Source of the DNA: Puia sp963703355
GTDB taxonomy: Bacteria > Bacteroidota > Bacteroidia > Chitinophagales > Chitinophagaceae
Length of the DNA stretch: 64,000 nucleotides
Direction: 5' to 3'
Assembly (NCBI GenBank): GCA_963703355.1
Contig: OY969813.1
Coordinates: forward strand, 1,302,001 to 1,366,000
In this document: piece by piece, positions 9,001 through 16,144 of the stretch
How the letters are laid out: the number at the start of each line of letters is the position of its first letter
Position numbering within the stretch: the stretch's first letter is position 1
Program-made: the position numbers and the translations under genes
Notes under the pieces: generated by a model
Database searches by the model: none
What the model was told of the DNA's origin: nothing
The model's input: the letters and a program-made list of their open reading frames with translations, nothing else

Positions 9001-10900
9001 GCAAAGCCTGATCCATCTTGTAGGTAATAAGTTAAGGGATTTGTTTAAAGCCAATATCGTATATGTGGCGTTGCTGGATAAAAAAACCAGGATCATCAGC
9101 TTTCCTTATCAGTACGGTGACAAAATGCCTCCGTTAAAATTGGGAGAAGGGCTGACTTCTAAAATTATATTATCGGGAGAACCATTACTCATTAATAAAG
9201 ACGTGCATGAACATACTGCTTTGTTGGGTATAGATCGGGTAGGCATACCAGCTTCCTCTTATCTGGGTGTACCCATTCCCGTTAGTGACGAAATTATCGG
9301 CGTGCTGAGTATACAAAGTACAGAAGACGAAAATCGGTTCGCTGAAAAAGACAAACGGCTGCTTTCAACGATCGCCGCCAATGTTGGTGTCGCCATAAGA
9401 AAAGCAAGGTTATTCGAAGAAGTAAAACAGGCGAATACAGAAGCGGACGCCGCGAGAAAAACGGCAGAAGAAGCAAATGCTGCAAAGAGTGCCTTTCTCT
9501 CAACGGTAAGTCACGAGCTGCGCACACCGCTGACATCCGTTCTCGGTTTTGCCAAGATTACCAAGAAAAGACTGGAAGAAAAAATATTTCCTTTAACAGA
9601 CACATCAGATCCTAAAACCATAAAGACCATTGAACAGATCTCCGGAAATTTAGGGGTTGTCATTGCGGAAGGTGAACGTTTAACGAATCTGATCAATGAT
9701 GTACTGGATCTTGCGAAAATTGAAGCGGGCAAAATGGAATGGAATATGGAACCCGTTCGGATACAGGACGTGGTTGATCGTGCCATCGCCTCCACATCCG
9801 CTCTTTTCGATCAAAAGAATCTGAAGCTGGATAAAAAAATAGACGAAAATCTTCCGGAGATTTCTGGTGACCGGGATAAACTCATACAAGTAGTAGTTAA
9901 CCTGTTATCCAATGCAGTTAAATTTACCAATCAGGGTGCCGTCACCTGCAGTGTTTATCAGAAAGACGGTAGTATTGTAGTTGGCATCACGGACACAGGA
10001 ATCGGTATTGCACCGGAAGATCACGATAAAGTATTTGAACAGTTTAAACAGGTAGGCGATACGCTTACAGACAAGCCGAAAGGAACTGGTCTTGGACTTC
10101 CCATTTGTAAAGAGATTGTTGAACATCACAATGGCCACATCTGGCTGGAGAGTGAACTGGGTCATGGTAGTACATTTTATTTTATGCTGCCGGTCATTCC
10201 GAAAGATGAAAACACCGTCAGACATATCCAGCTGAATGATCTGGTTCGTCAGTTAAAAAAGAGGATGGAACAATCCGGTCCGGCCATGCAGGTTGAAAAT
10301 GCAACAATACTGGTAGTAGATGACGACGATGGCATTCGTTCTCTGCTCAAACAGGAATTAACCGAAGCAGGTTATAATGTAGATGAAGCAATCAACGGCA
10401 AAGACGCCATCGTAAAGATCAGATCGAAGCGACCTGACCTGATTATACTGGACGTCATGATGCCTGAAATGAATGGCTTTGACGTGGCAGCAATTCTCAA
10501 AAATGATCCGCAAACGATGGAGATCCCGATTATTATATTGTCCATCGTACAGGATAAATCGAGAGGCTTCCGTATCGGTGTCGATAGATATCTTACCAAA
10601 CCCATCGATACCGGGCTGCTGTTTTCTGAAATCGGCCATTTGCTGGAGCAGGGTAAATCCAGGAAAAAAGTAATGGTCGTTGATGAAGATTCTGTTACGG
10701 TACGTACGCTTACTGATGTGTTGGAAGCCAAAGGATATCAGGTGGTGGAGTCAGATGGCAATGAATTGGTTGAAAAAGCAATAGCCAACCAGCCGGATAT
10801 CATTATACTCAATTCTGTAATATCCGATAAACACGAAATTGTGAAAACCCTTCGATTCGAAAAGGGTTTAGAGAATGTGTTATTTTTAATTTACCAGTAA
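6071..10900 (+). CDS. Propeller-type hybrid histidine kinase with GAF and two receiver domains
   Basis: 1609-residue membrane sensor. Order: lipoprotein-like leader with lipobox LSSC (Cys24); about 14 two-component propeller repeats (WIGT/WVGT motifs, residues 165-690); Y_Y_Y domain (about 830-905); one membrane helix (WWAYAICILSLVGLLWWFI, about 910-930); coiled coil; GAF (about 960-1110); HisKA with His1148 in SHELRTPL; HATPase with N-box near 1276 and G-boxes DTGIGI and GTGLGLP; receiver 1 with Asp1461 and Lys1510; receiver 2. Receiver 2 has Asn1581 at the phospho-acceptor place (IIILNSV) and stops about 40 residues short. Related kinases often respond to polysaccharide breakdown products, but no sugar-uptake genes lie next door. 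A response-regulator gene follows after 6 bp, so the two are surely co-transcribed. Confidence 0.93.
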   Translation: MRKATPSFSLLTIAILFIFILSSCNNQAVNVPFPFGDSGYPQPVTLPLKFNAPKKLNWIAIKTGAIKPSVMKFDINALPNTNYDPTGFKPIAKPAETIHFDYSSLPEHPFNLEKKPDNPLGFKTYILDVPLISKAGQISLKYNSPISIYEIGIAQALHEKVILSLLKDKNGIVWIGTQTKIYKYDGENLITVLQKPAAGLIEDRSGKIWFISELGIGAIDTKSGVYGFTDKFNAPFPGLPKMILDHEGNIWITQTDNKGIEIVNPKTETYKELGKEDGFTGRCYGLSEDEKNNIWVATIGGGLNIIDRGAGEIKYLTKSNGIINDTLHAMTRDKKGRIWAAYKHGGILEIDINQGTVTNYGKMQGLEHENTYTLISDNLGQIWMGTRSGLCILDPVRGLIKKFGDIDGTPGDFILDLMMDDKHKMWVGTYSAGILVIDQNAATIHSLPNKTISSLFEDADENIWIGGNGSGITILNRDKGTSKSLDKQHGIADDFIQSFSQFNGNIWITSNGGLDIIDSKNKTLSHTGRKEGLNTDTVYSILKDKYDNVWFTGPSAGIEIMDSAKTNIKLATTKTGLSDNAISAIKEDKNGLIWIATNNKGLDVVDPVTWTIQNLSNVPGLNDTCYKVLLPDKYGRMWVGTDKGIYVIDKNQGTITNISTREGLSNDYISSLLEYKDQVVAAAHEKVNIITAPPYTSDSGKSAAGKWTISFLSKSEGLVLGAQAWDVNAMTKKGKYLWGGTGVTTIEEIRETVDSTPTFITGLMIMNQNMSFANPSMYAKHDTIRTVDSFYVKGQVPAHSPYQQQGDFTWDSVSEQYGIPVNLKIPYNQNYIQFQFAQAHTGREDSVLYSYILEGIDKRWSAISNKTTTDNYLNLPPGDYVFKVCSRDLGGHWGKPAVFSFTITPPWWKTWWAYAICILSLVGLLWWFIHYRSKKLLDENRLLEDKISERTREVKQQADELSTVNQISQALVSQEDLQSLIHLVGNKLRDLFKANIVYVALLDKKTRIISFPYQYGDKMPPLKLGEGLTSKIILSGEPLLINKDVHEHTALLGIDRVGIPASSYLGVPIPVSDEIIGVLSIQSTEDENRFAEKDKRLLSTIAANVGVAIRKARLFEEVKQANTEADAARKTAEEANAAKSAFLSTVSHELRTPLTSVLGFAKITKKRLEEKIFPLTDTSDPKTIKTIEQISGNLGVVIAEGERLTNLINDVLDLAKIEAGKMEWNMEPVRIQDVVDRAIASTSALFDQKNLKLDKKIDENLPEISGDRDKLIQVVVNLLSNAVKFTNQGAVTCSVYQKDGSIVVGITDTGIGIAPEDHDKVFEQFKQVGDTLTDKPKGTGLGLPICKEIVEHHNGHIWLESELGHGSTFYFMLPVIPKDENTVRHIQLNDLVRQLKKRMEQSGPAMQVENATILVVDDDDGIRSLLKQELTEAGYNVDEAINGKDAIVKIRSKRPDLIILDVMMPEMNGFDVAAILKNDPQTMEIPIIILSIVQDKSRGFRIGVDRYLTKPIDTGLLFSEIGHLLEQGKSRKKVMVVDEDSVTVRTLTDVLEAKGYQVVESDGNELVEKAIANQPDIIILNSVISDKHEIVKTLRFEKGLENVLFLIYQ

Positions 10901-10906
10901 AATAAA

Positions 10907-11287
10907 ATGGAACAAAAAATTTTAATCGTAGATGATGAAGCGCATATCCGGATGCTGATTGAACAAACGCTGGAAGAACTGGAAGATGAAGGGGTCATTT
11001 TTCTCACTGCTGAAAACGGGGAGGCAGCACTTGAAATCATTAGCACGGAAAAACCACAGCTCGTGTTCCTGGATGTAATGATGCCAAAAATGAATGGCAT
11101 CGAAGTTTGCAGACGCGTGAAAAAAGAACTTGGCCTGGATGACGTATATATTATTCTTCTTACCGCAAAAGGACAGGAAGTAGACAGGCTGAAAGGACAG
11201 GAAGTGGGAGCTGATGTTTATATGACAAAACCTTTCGATCCCGAAACAATTCTCAATAAAGCTAAGGCAATACTGGGTCTCGCATAG
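10907..11287 (+). CDS. Stand-alone response regulator receiver
   Basis: 126 residues comprising a single intact CheY-like receiver with no output domain. The acidic pair is D9/D10 (LIVDDEAH), the phospho-acceptor D56 (VFLDVMMP), the signalling Thr86 (LLTAKG) and Lys108 (YMTKPF). It begins 6 bp after the hybrid kinase gene and is followed 79 bp later by a nucleotide cyclase gene. Being a single domain it presumably acts by protein contact or in a phosphorelay. A natural guess is that it carries the phosphate that the truncated second receiver of the kinase cannot, but this is inference. Confidence 0.95.
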   Translation: MEQKILIVDDEAHIRMLIEQTLEELEDEGVIFLTAENGEAALEIISTEKPQLVFLDVMMPKMNGIEVCRRVKKELGLDDVYIILLTAKGQEVDRLKGQEVGADVYMTKPFDPETILNKAKAILGLA

Positions 11288-11366
11288 CTTCTTTTAATTA
11301 TTAAAATCCAATCCTTACAAATCCCCTGCGTTTGCCTGCCGGCGTACATATTCCATTGATAAAATT

Positions 11367-13043
11367 ATGGCCAGAATTAGTCTAAAAAATATTCTTTCAG
11401 GCAAGTCGGATGTGCGTGAGCTGATCAGTTCATACATCAAAGAACTGAATGCCAATGTCTACATTGAAGATGTAAACCAGAAGTTATTACTCGGCAATAC
11501 AACAGATTCCCAATTACAAAGTGAGCCTGTTAAAATCGACGATGAAATTGTTGGGTGGGTAAAAGGAGATCATAAAACAACGATTGTTGCATCACTCATT
11601 AATTTATTACTGCAAAAGGAATCTGAGAAAAAAAGGCTCGGCGGCGAAGTACTCATTTTATATCAGGAAGTTAATCTGATTTTTAATTTTTCCGAGAAAC
11701 TGGCAGAGACGATCGGACAAAAATCAATTGCGGCTGTTACGCTGGAAGAAGCGCGTCGTTTGATAAAATCTGAAAATGGATTAGTTCTATTATGGGATGA
11801 AAAAACAAATGAAATTGAAATCCCCGCTTTATCAGGCAGACTACTTTTTAATGAAGAAAAACTAAAATCCAATATTGAACTTCTTGTCAATATCTCCCAT
11901 AGTGGGCAGTCGGATATTGTAAATGATCTCTCTGCTTTGAAAAATACGGGCCTGTTGCTTCCGGAGGTTCAGTCTTTGATTTATGCGGCATTAAAAGTGA
12001 AACATCGTGTGATGGGTGCCATTATACTGGCAAGAACTGAACCAACACAATATTCAGCGGCAGATTTAAAATTTCTGATTACAATCGCATTGCAATCTTC
12101 TTCTGCCATAGAAAGTGCGATACTATATGAGAAAAATATCCTGGAAGCAAAAGAACGGGAAGAAGCCATGCGCCGCATTTATGATGTAACCAATAAATTT
12201 GTGCCCCATGAATTTATCAAATCACTTGGCAGAACAGTGATTACTGATGTCCAACTCGGTGATCAGGTAGAAAAAATTGTGACCGTACTTTTTTCTGATA
12301 TAAGGGACTATACTACGCTTGCAGAAAAAATGACGCCGGAAGAAAATTTCAGTTTCGTATGTTCCTTTAATGAACGTATTGGTCCGATCATAAGGCAAAA
12401 CAATGGATTTATCAATCAATACCTGGGGGATGCCATCATGGCCATCTTTCCCCAAAACGCATCGGATGCGTTAAAAGCCGCTATTAAAATGCAGGAGGCT
12501 GTAAATGACCTCAACGAAATGCGGTCGTTGAAAAACAAGGCAGCCATAAAAATAGGAGTTGGTATGCATACTGGTCCTTTAATTATGGGCATTACAGGAG
12601 ATCAGGACAGAATGGATGCCACCACAATTGCTGATACCGTAAACACGGCATCGCGGCTGGAGGGCTTGACCAAACATTACAAAGTAAATATTATTCTCAG
12701 TGAGGCAAGTAAAATCTCACTGGATTCTGAAGAATTTCACCTGCGCCATCTCGGAAAGGTTCAACTGAAAGGAAAGCAGGAACCCCTGAGCATCTATGAA
12801 TGTTTTAACGGAAATAACGATGATCATTTTCATAAAAAACTTACCCTGTTACCCATCTTCAGGCAGGGTATGGCGGACTACTATAACAGGTCGTTTAATG
12901 AAGCCGCAAATAAATTCCACGAGGTTCTCACCCTTTTTCCAGAAGACACCGCTTCGAAAATGTTTTTAGGAAAAGCCAAACAATTCATCGACAAAGACAT
13001 ACCTGATAACTGGACAGGCATTGAAGAAATGCAGAATAAATAA
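11367..13043 (+). CDS. GAF domain class III adenylate/guanylate cyclase
   Basis: 558-residue cytosolic protein without membrane segments. An N-terminal sensor region and a GAF-like domain (about 100-260) are followed by a class III cyclase domain (about 300-480) and a short TPR-like tail. Both metal aspartates are present, D311 in LFSDIRDYT and D355 in YLGDAIM, 44 residues apart as expected. The base-recognition Lys seen in many adenylate cyclases (KYIGD) is Gln351 here (QYLGD), with Thr in the second recognition site (RMDATTIADTVN). Catalysis is therefore likely, but whether the product is cAMP, cGMP or something else cannot be called. It lies downstream of the kinase and receiver genes on the same strand, suggesting a signalling module ending in a second messenger. 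Confidence 0.88.
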   Translation: MARISLKNILSGKSDVRELISSYIKELNANVYIEDVNQKLLLGNTTDSQLQSEPVKIDDEIVGWVKGDHKTTIVASLINLLLQKESEKKRLGGEVLILYQEVNLIFNFSEKLAETIGQKSIAAVTLEEARRLIKSENGLVLLWDEKTNEIEIPALSGRLLFNEEKLKSNIELLVNISHSGQSDIVNDLSALKNTGLLLPEVQSLIYAALKVKHRVMGAIILARTEPTQYSAADLKFLITIALQSSSAIESAILYEKNILEAKEREEAMRRIYDVTNKFVPHEFIKSLGRTVITDVQLGDQVEKIVTVLFSDIRDYTTLAEKMTPEENFSFVCSFNERIGPIIRQNNGFINQYLGDAIMAIFPQNASDALKAAIKMQEAVNDLNEMRSLKNKAAIKIGVGMHTGPLIMGITGDQDRMDATTIADTVNTASRLEGLTKHYKVNIILSEASKISLDSEEFHLRHLGKVQLKGKQEPLSIYECFNGNNDDHFHKKLTLLPIFRQGMADYYNRSFNEAANKFHEVLTLFPEDTASKMFLGKAKQFIDKDIPDNWTGIEEMQNK

Positions 13044-13191
13044 TCTACAGCAGGCAAAACGCCTGTACCGGATCCGGACAATAAACTGAAAAACGAACAG
13101 TCTGATTGCATCGCCTATTTGATAAAGCAATCGCTTTCAGCAATTTGGAAACTGGCACATCTTTCGTTGCCGTATGACAAATTTCACTTAA

Positions 13192-14433
13192 ATGAAATGG
13201 AAATTACAAGGTTTAGCGATTGCCCTTTTATTTATCAGCACTCAGGTAAATGCCCAGTCGGTCAGTTATAATCTGCAGCAGATGTTACTTGAAAATAAAA
13301 TTGCGACGGTGCCCGCATATGAAACAAAAGCAATTGCAAATGATAAACCAGGAGCCATTACAACTAAGGGGATTATATGGTTAAAAGGCATTGACTTTAC
13401 CAACGGAGTTGTAGATATCGATCTCAGAGGAAAAGATGTATTTCTCCAAAGTTTTCTGGGAATTGCTTTTCATGGGTCCGATACAAATCACTGTAACATC
13501 ATTTATTTCAGGCCATTCAATTTCCGGAATGCCGACAGCGCCAGGTGGAAATGGTCACTCGCGTATATGCAGCTGCCTGATTATAATTATGCACGTTTAA
13601 GAAAAGAACATCCCGGGGTTTATGAAAATAGAATTGTTCCACCACCCAAGGCAGATGAATGGTTTCATACTACAATCTTGATCAATGGTCGCAGCGCAAA
13701 AGTGTATGTGAATCATAATGAGACGCCATCACTTGAAGTGACCATGCTTGAAGGTAGACCAGATGGTTTGTTCGGCCTATATTCTGACGGACTAACCAAC
13801 GATTTCGCCAATCTCACAATCACCAGGAATATTCCGGGTATGGTTCGAAATGTAAATATCCGGTCATATGATCTGGCAAAACTTCTTGCGAAGGGAAAGC
13901 TCGAAACCAACAAAATAAATCAGGTATCGATAGCGAATGGTTCAGAAAAAGCTGCTGTAAAGATTCAGGGTATATCATGGCTTAATGACACCACTTTTTC
14001 AACAGGCATTATAGACATTGATCTTCGGGGGAAAAATGAACAGGGTAATAGTTTTATAGGTGTGACCTTTAGTGGAAAAGATACCAATAATTACGAATGC
14101 GTTTACTTCAGACCCTTCAATTTTAAAACAACGGATTCTCTTCGCGCGAAACATATGGTTCAGTACATGAGTCTGCCGGACCATGACTGGCAGCAACTGC
14201 GAAATAATCAACCACTTGTTTTTGAACAGGGCATAGCTGTCGCACCAGAACCGAACGATTGGTTTCACGCAACGATTAAAGTATCTGAAGACAGCGTTCG
14301 GGTATATGTAAATTATTCATCAGATCCCTGTCTGAGCGTTAAAAGGTTTAGAAATCACAACGGACAAAAATTCGGATTATGGTGCAGTGCCCTACCCGGA
14401 GACTTCGCCAATCTTTCTTTTCAGCCATTGTAA
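13192..14433 (+). CDS. Secreted protein of two homologous lectin-like halves
   Basis: 413 residues with a signal peptide (MKWKLQGLAIALLFISTQVNAQ). The mature protein is an internal duplication: half 1 (about 55-215) and half 2 (about 250-413) share, in the same order, the core pattern GI.WL...F..GI.DIDLRGK, then FRPFNF, MQLPD/MSLPD, and WFH.TI...VYVN, followed by FGLW/FGLYS and DFANL. The pattern resembles concanavalin-like LamG/DUF1080 folds, so carbohydrate binding or glycoside processing is possible; no catalytic residues can be named. It stands alone, 148 bp after the cyclase and convergent with the PRC-barrel gene 11 bp away. Single-half homologues are expected elsewhere; I do not know a function. 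Confidence 0.8.
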   Translation: MKWKLQGLAIALLFISTQVNAQSVSYNLQQMLLENKIATVPAYETKAIANDKPGAITTKGIIWLKGIDFTNGVVDIDLRGKDVFLQSFLGIAFHGSDTNHCNIIYFRPFNFRNADSARWKWSLAYMQLPDYNYARLRKEHPGVYENRIVPPPKADEWFHTTILINGRSAKVYVNHNETPSLEVTMLEGRPDGLFGLYSDGLTNDFANLTITRNIPGMVRNVNIRSYDLAKLLAKGKLETNKINQVSIANGSEKAAVKIQGISWLNDTTFSTGIIDIDLRGKNEQGNSFIGVTFSGKDTNNYECVYFRPFNFKTTDSLRAKHMVQYMSLPDHDWQQLRNNQPLVFEQGIAVAPEPNDWFHATIKVSEDSVRVYVNYSSDPCLSVKRFRNHNGQKFGLWCSALPGDFANLSFQPL

Positions 14434-14444
14434 ATCAAACGATA

Positions 14445-15038
14445 TTATTTTTTCGCCAGACGTTCCACGTCCGCTTCCATTTTTCTAACCGAATCTTTTA
14501 CCCTTTCGATATTTTCTTTTATTTCATTTTTTAATGCAGCATTATCCTCTACCCTTTCGATACGTGGCCTGTAGAATTTTTCTTCATTAAAGTGTTCGTG
14601 TTTGTAGAATTTATCTGAATTATGGAAGTCTTCATCTAAATAACTAACTCCTGTATTCGGAGCGAAGACGGAACGAATGGCATATTCAGTTTCTATGCTT
14701 ATTTTCCCCTTTTCATAGGTTGGAAGAGAAGCAAGATGAGCTACTGTTAACTCGGGAAAATAGACGACCTTTTCACTACGATGTAATTCGGCCAGCCCTA
14801 CAGGTATAATAATATTTCGGGAGAGAAGATTCAACGGTTTACCATTCAAATCGATTACCAAGTATCGCACTCGCTTTGAAACTTCATCAAACAGCAGATC
14901 GACAATCTTCCCGATTTCCTGATTTTGTAATGTGACTACATTCCAGCCTCTAATATCCGGTTCGCCTTTAACCATTTCGTAATCGCTGGCGTGCAGTTCT
15001 TTCAGGCGGCTATTGTAAACATATTCTTTAGCTGACAT
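14445..15038 (-). CDS. PRC-barrel domain protein
   Basis: 197 residues. A PRC-barrel lies at about 25-80 (IRGWNVVTLQNQEIGKIVDL, then KRVRYLVIDL), the small beta-barrel found in photosynthetic reaction-centre H subunits, RimM and many stress-related proteins. The C-terminal 50 residues are charged and predicted coiled coil (ENIERVKDSVRKMEADVERL). No signal peptide or membrane helix. The ATG overlaps the stop region of the upstream small membrane protein by 11 bp, so the two are translationally coupled and may interact. Bacteroidota carry many such PRC-barrel proteins of unknown role, often linked to general stress. Confidence 0.85.
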   Translation of the reverse strand: MSAKEYVYNSRLKELHASDYEMVKGEPDIRGWNVVTLQNQEIGKIVDLLFDEVSKRVRYLVIDLNGKPLNLLSRNIIIPVGLAELHRSEKVVYFPELTVAHLASLPTYEKGKISIETEYAIRSVFAPNTGVSYLDEDFHNSDKFYKHEHFNEEKFYRPRIERVEDNAALKNEIKENIERVKDSVRKMEADVERLAKK

Positions 15039-15243
15039 AATATAGATTTTTGATTTTTAATAATTCCGAAGTGTCCATTCTATTGACTACCATTGCTGAA
15101 CTTGATTTGGCAGTTCCGGTTTGATTTCTTTTTTGATAATAGTTAATATAATAATACAAAGCACCTGCAATGACGATGAGGGCAATCACGAACCAAATCC
15201 AAAGGTTGTGACTTTTTTTGCGCTGTACATGTAATTCTGCCAT
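15028..15243 (-). CDS. Small single-helix membrane protein
   Basis: 71 residues starting at the ATG at 15243 (MAELHVQRKKSHNLW). The open frame extends upstream, but that part is not protein-like and the 15243 ATG precedes a normal basic leader. One membrane helix (WFVIALIVIAGALYYYINYY, residues 17-36) follows a basic cytosolic head, and a short polar tail ends in LYYVS. It overlaps the PRC-barrel gene by 11 bp, which supports it as a real gene and a partner of that protein. No known family recognised. Confidence 0.65.
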   Translation of the reverse strand: MAELHVQRKKSHNLWIWFVIALIVIAGALYYYINYYQKRNQTGTAKSSSAMVVNRMDTSELLKIKNLYYVS

Positions 15244-15551
15244 GGTTATATGATTTAAATGTTGAGAACTGTTAAGGTAAATCCTGCATTGTGTCTGTTC
15301 CCAAATCATGCCGCCTGAAAATGAAAAATCACTGCTCATTCAAATGTTTGATTTCCAGTGAAATAATCCTGTTTGCCTTTTTATAAAGGGCACAAATTGT
15401 GGAACTTTTTACCAGGTAACAGCTCTGTTAATTCGGGATGATACCTCTTTGGTACCTCCACGCAGATTCTTGCTATGTAACAACATCGGCAACGCAGGAT
15501 TCAATTTTCCAGGTTACGCAGCAAACAGTCTGAGCAGACCAGGCGATGGCT

Positions 15552-15584
15552 GTGAGGTAGCAGTGAGGTGTCAGTCAGGTGTCA
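15552..15584. repeat. 11-bp tandem array (GTGAGGTGTCA-like x3)
   Basis: Three consecutive 11-bp units: GTGAGGTAGCA, GTGAGGTGTCA and GTCAGGTGTCA. They lie in the 451-bp space between the 71-residue membrane-protein gene and the 128-residue membrane-protein gene, 16 bp before a second array that has the same 11-bp period but a different unit. Confidence 0.85.
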
Positions 15585-15600
15585 ATGCGGCCAATATACT

Positions 15601-15660
15601 CTATAATGTCTCTATAAGGTCCCTATAATGTCTCTATAAGGTCCTTATAATGTCTCTATA
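15601..15660. repeat. 22-bp tandem array built of 11-bp half-units
   Basis: Two perfect 22-bp copies (CTATAATGTCT joined to CTATAAGGTCC) at 15601-15622 and 15623-15644, then 16 bases of a third copy with one change. Each copy is itself two near-identical 11-mers, CTATAA(T/G)GTC(T/C). The rest of the 15244-15694 gap holds no open frame, RNA gene or terminator that I can see. Confidence 0.95.
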
Positions 15661-15694
15661 TTACCGTAGATTATTTACAGGAAAGGTTATTCAA

Positions 15695-16081
15695 TTAGTT
15701 ATCTTCCAGTTTTTTAACTACTGTTTTCTCTTTTTTAAGATCTGTGCGCAATAGTCCGAAAAGACTCATGTAAACATTAGCCACCCATACCAGGGAAAAT
15801 CCCGCAATAAGGTATCCACGCCACCCCTCCATCAACAGGTGGAATCGGGTAATGAAAAGAAAAATAAGCGCGATATAATGACTGAAACAATATTCACAGG
15901 TGAACAAATAGAAGAATTTTCTTTCAGCAAAAGACTTTCCCTGCTGACAACGACGTTCGCAATATAGCCTTGGCTCTTCAAATATTTTTTCATGGGTAAC
16001 TGTCCATGCAATGCAGGCGATCGGTATCGCCAGTAAAAACAACCAGCAAATCTGTTCCCAAAAACTAATTGTCAGGTGCAT
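15695..16081 (-). CDS. Cysteine-containing membrane protein, unknown
   Basis: 128 residues with three likely membrane helices (about 7-27, 62-80 and 88-110). Between helices 1 and 2 is a soluble loop with paired cysteines, CERRC and FTCEYCFSHY, that could bind a metal or form disulfides. The layout resembles DUF1360-like small membrane proteins that carry a cysteine pair ahead of the second helix, but I cannot assign it firmly. It is 63 bp downstream of the GH144-like gene on the same strand and may be co-transcribed. The array of 11-bp repeats lies just beyond its stop codon. Confidence 0.6.
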   Translation of the reverse strand: MHLTISFWEQICWLFLLAIPIACIAWTVTHEKIFEEPRLYCERRCQQGKSFAERKFFYLFTCEYCFSHYIALIFLFITRFHLLMEGWRGYLIAGFSLVWVANVYMSLFGLLRTDLKKEKTVVKKLEDN

Positions 16082-16144
16082 GAAGAAGAATTTTTCCCAA
16101 TTACGCTAAAAAATGCATACCATGTACTTATATTTTTCTGATTG

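Noticed and set aside
15552..15660. CRISPR array
   Set aside because: Units of 11-22 bp have no unique spacers between them and no cas genes are near.
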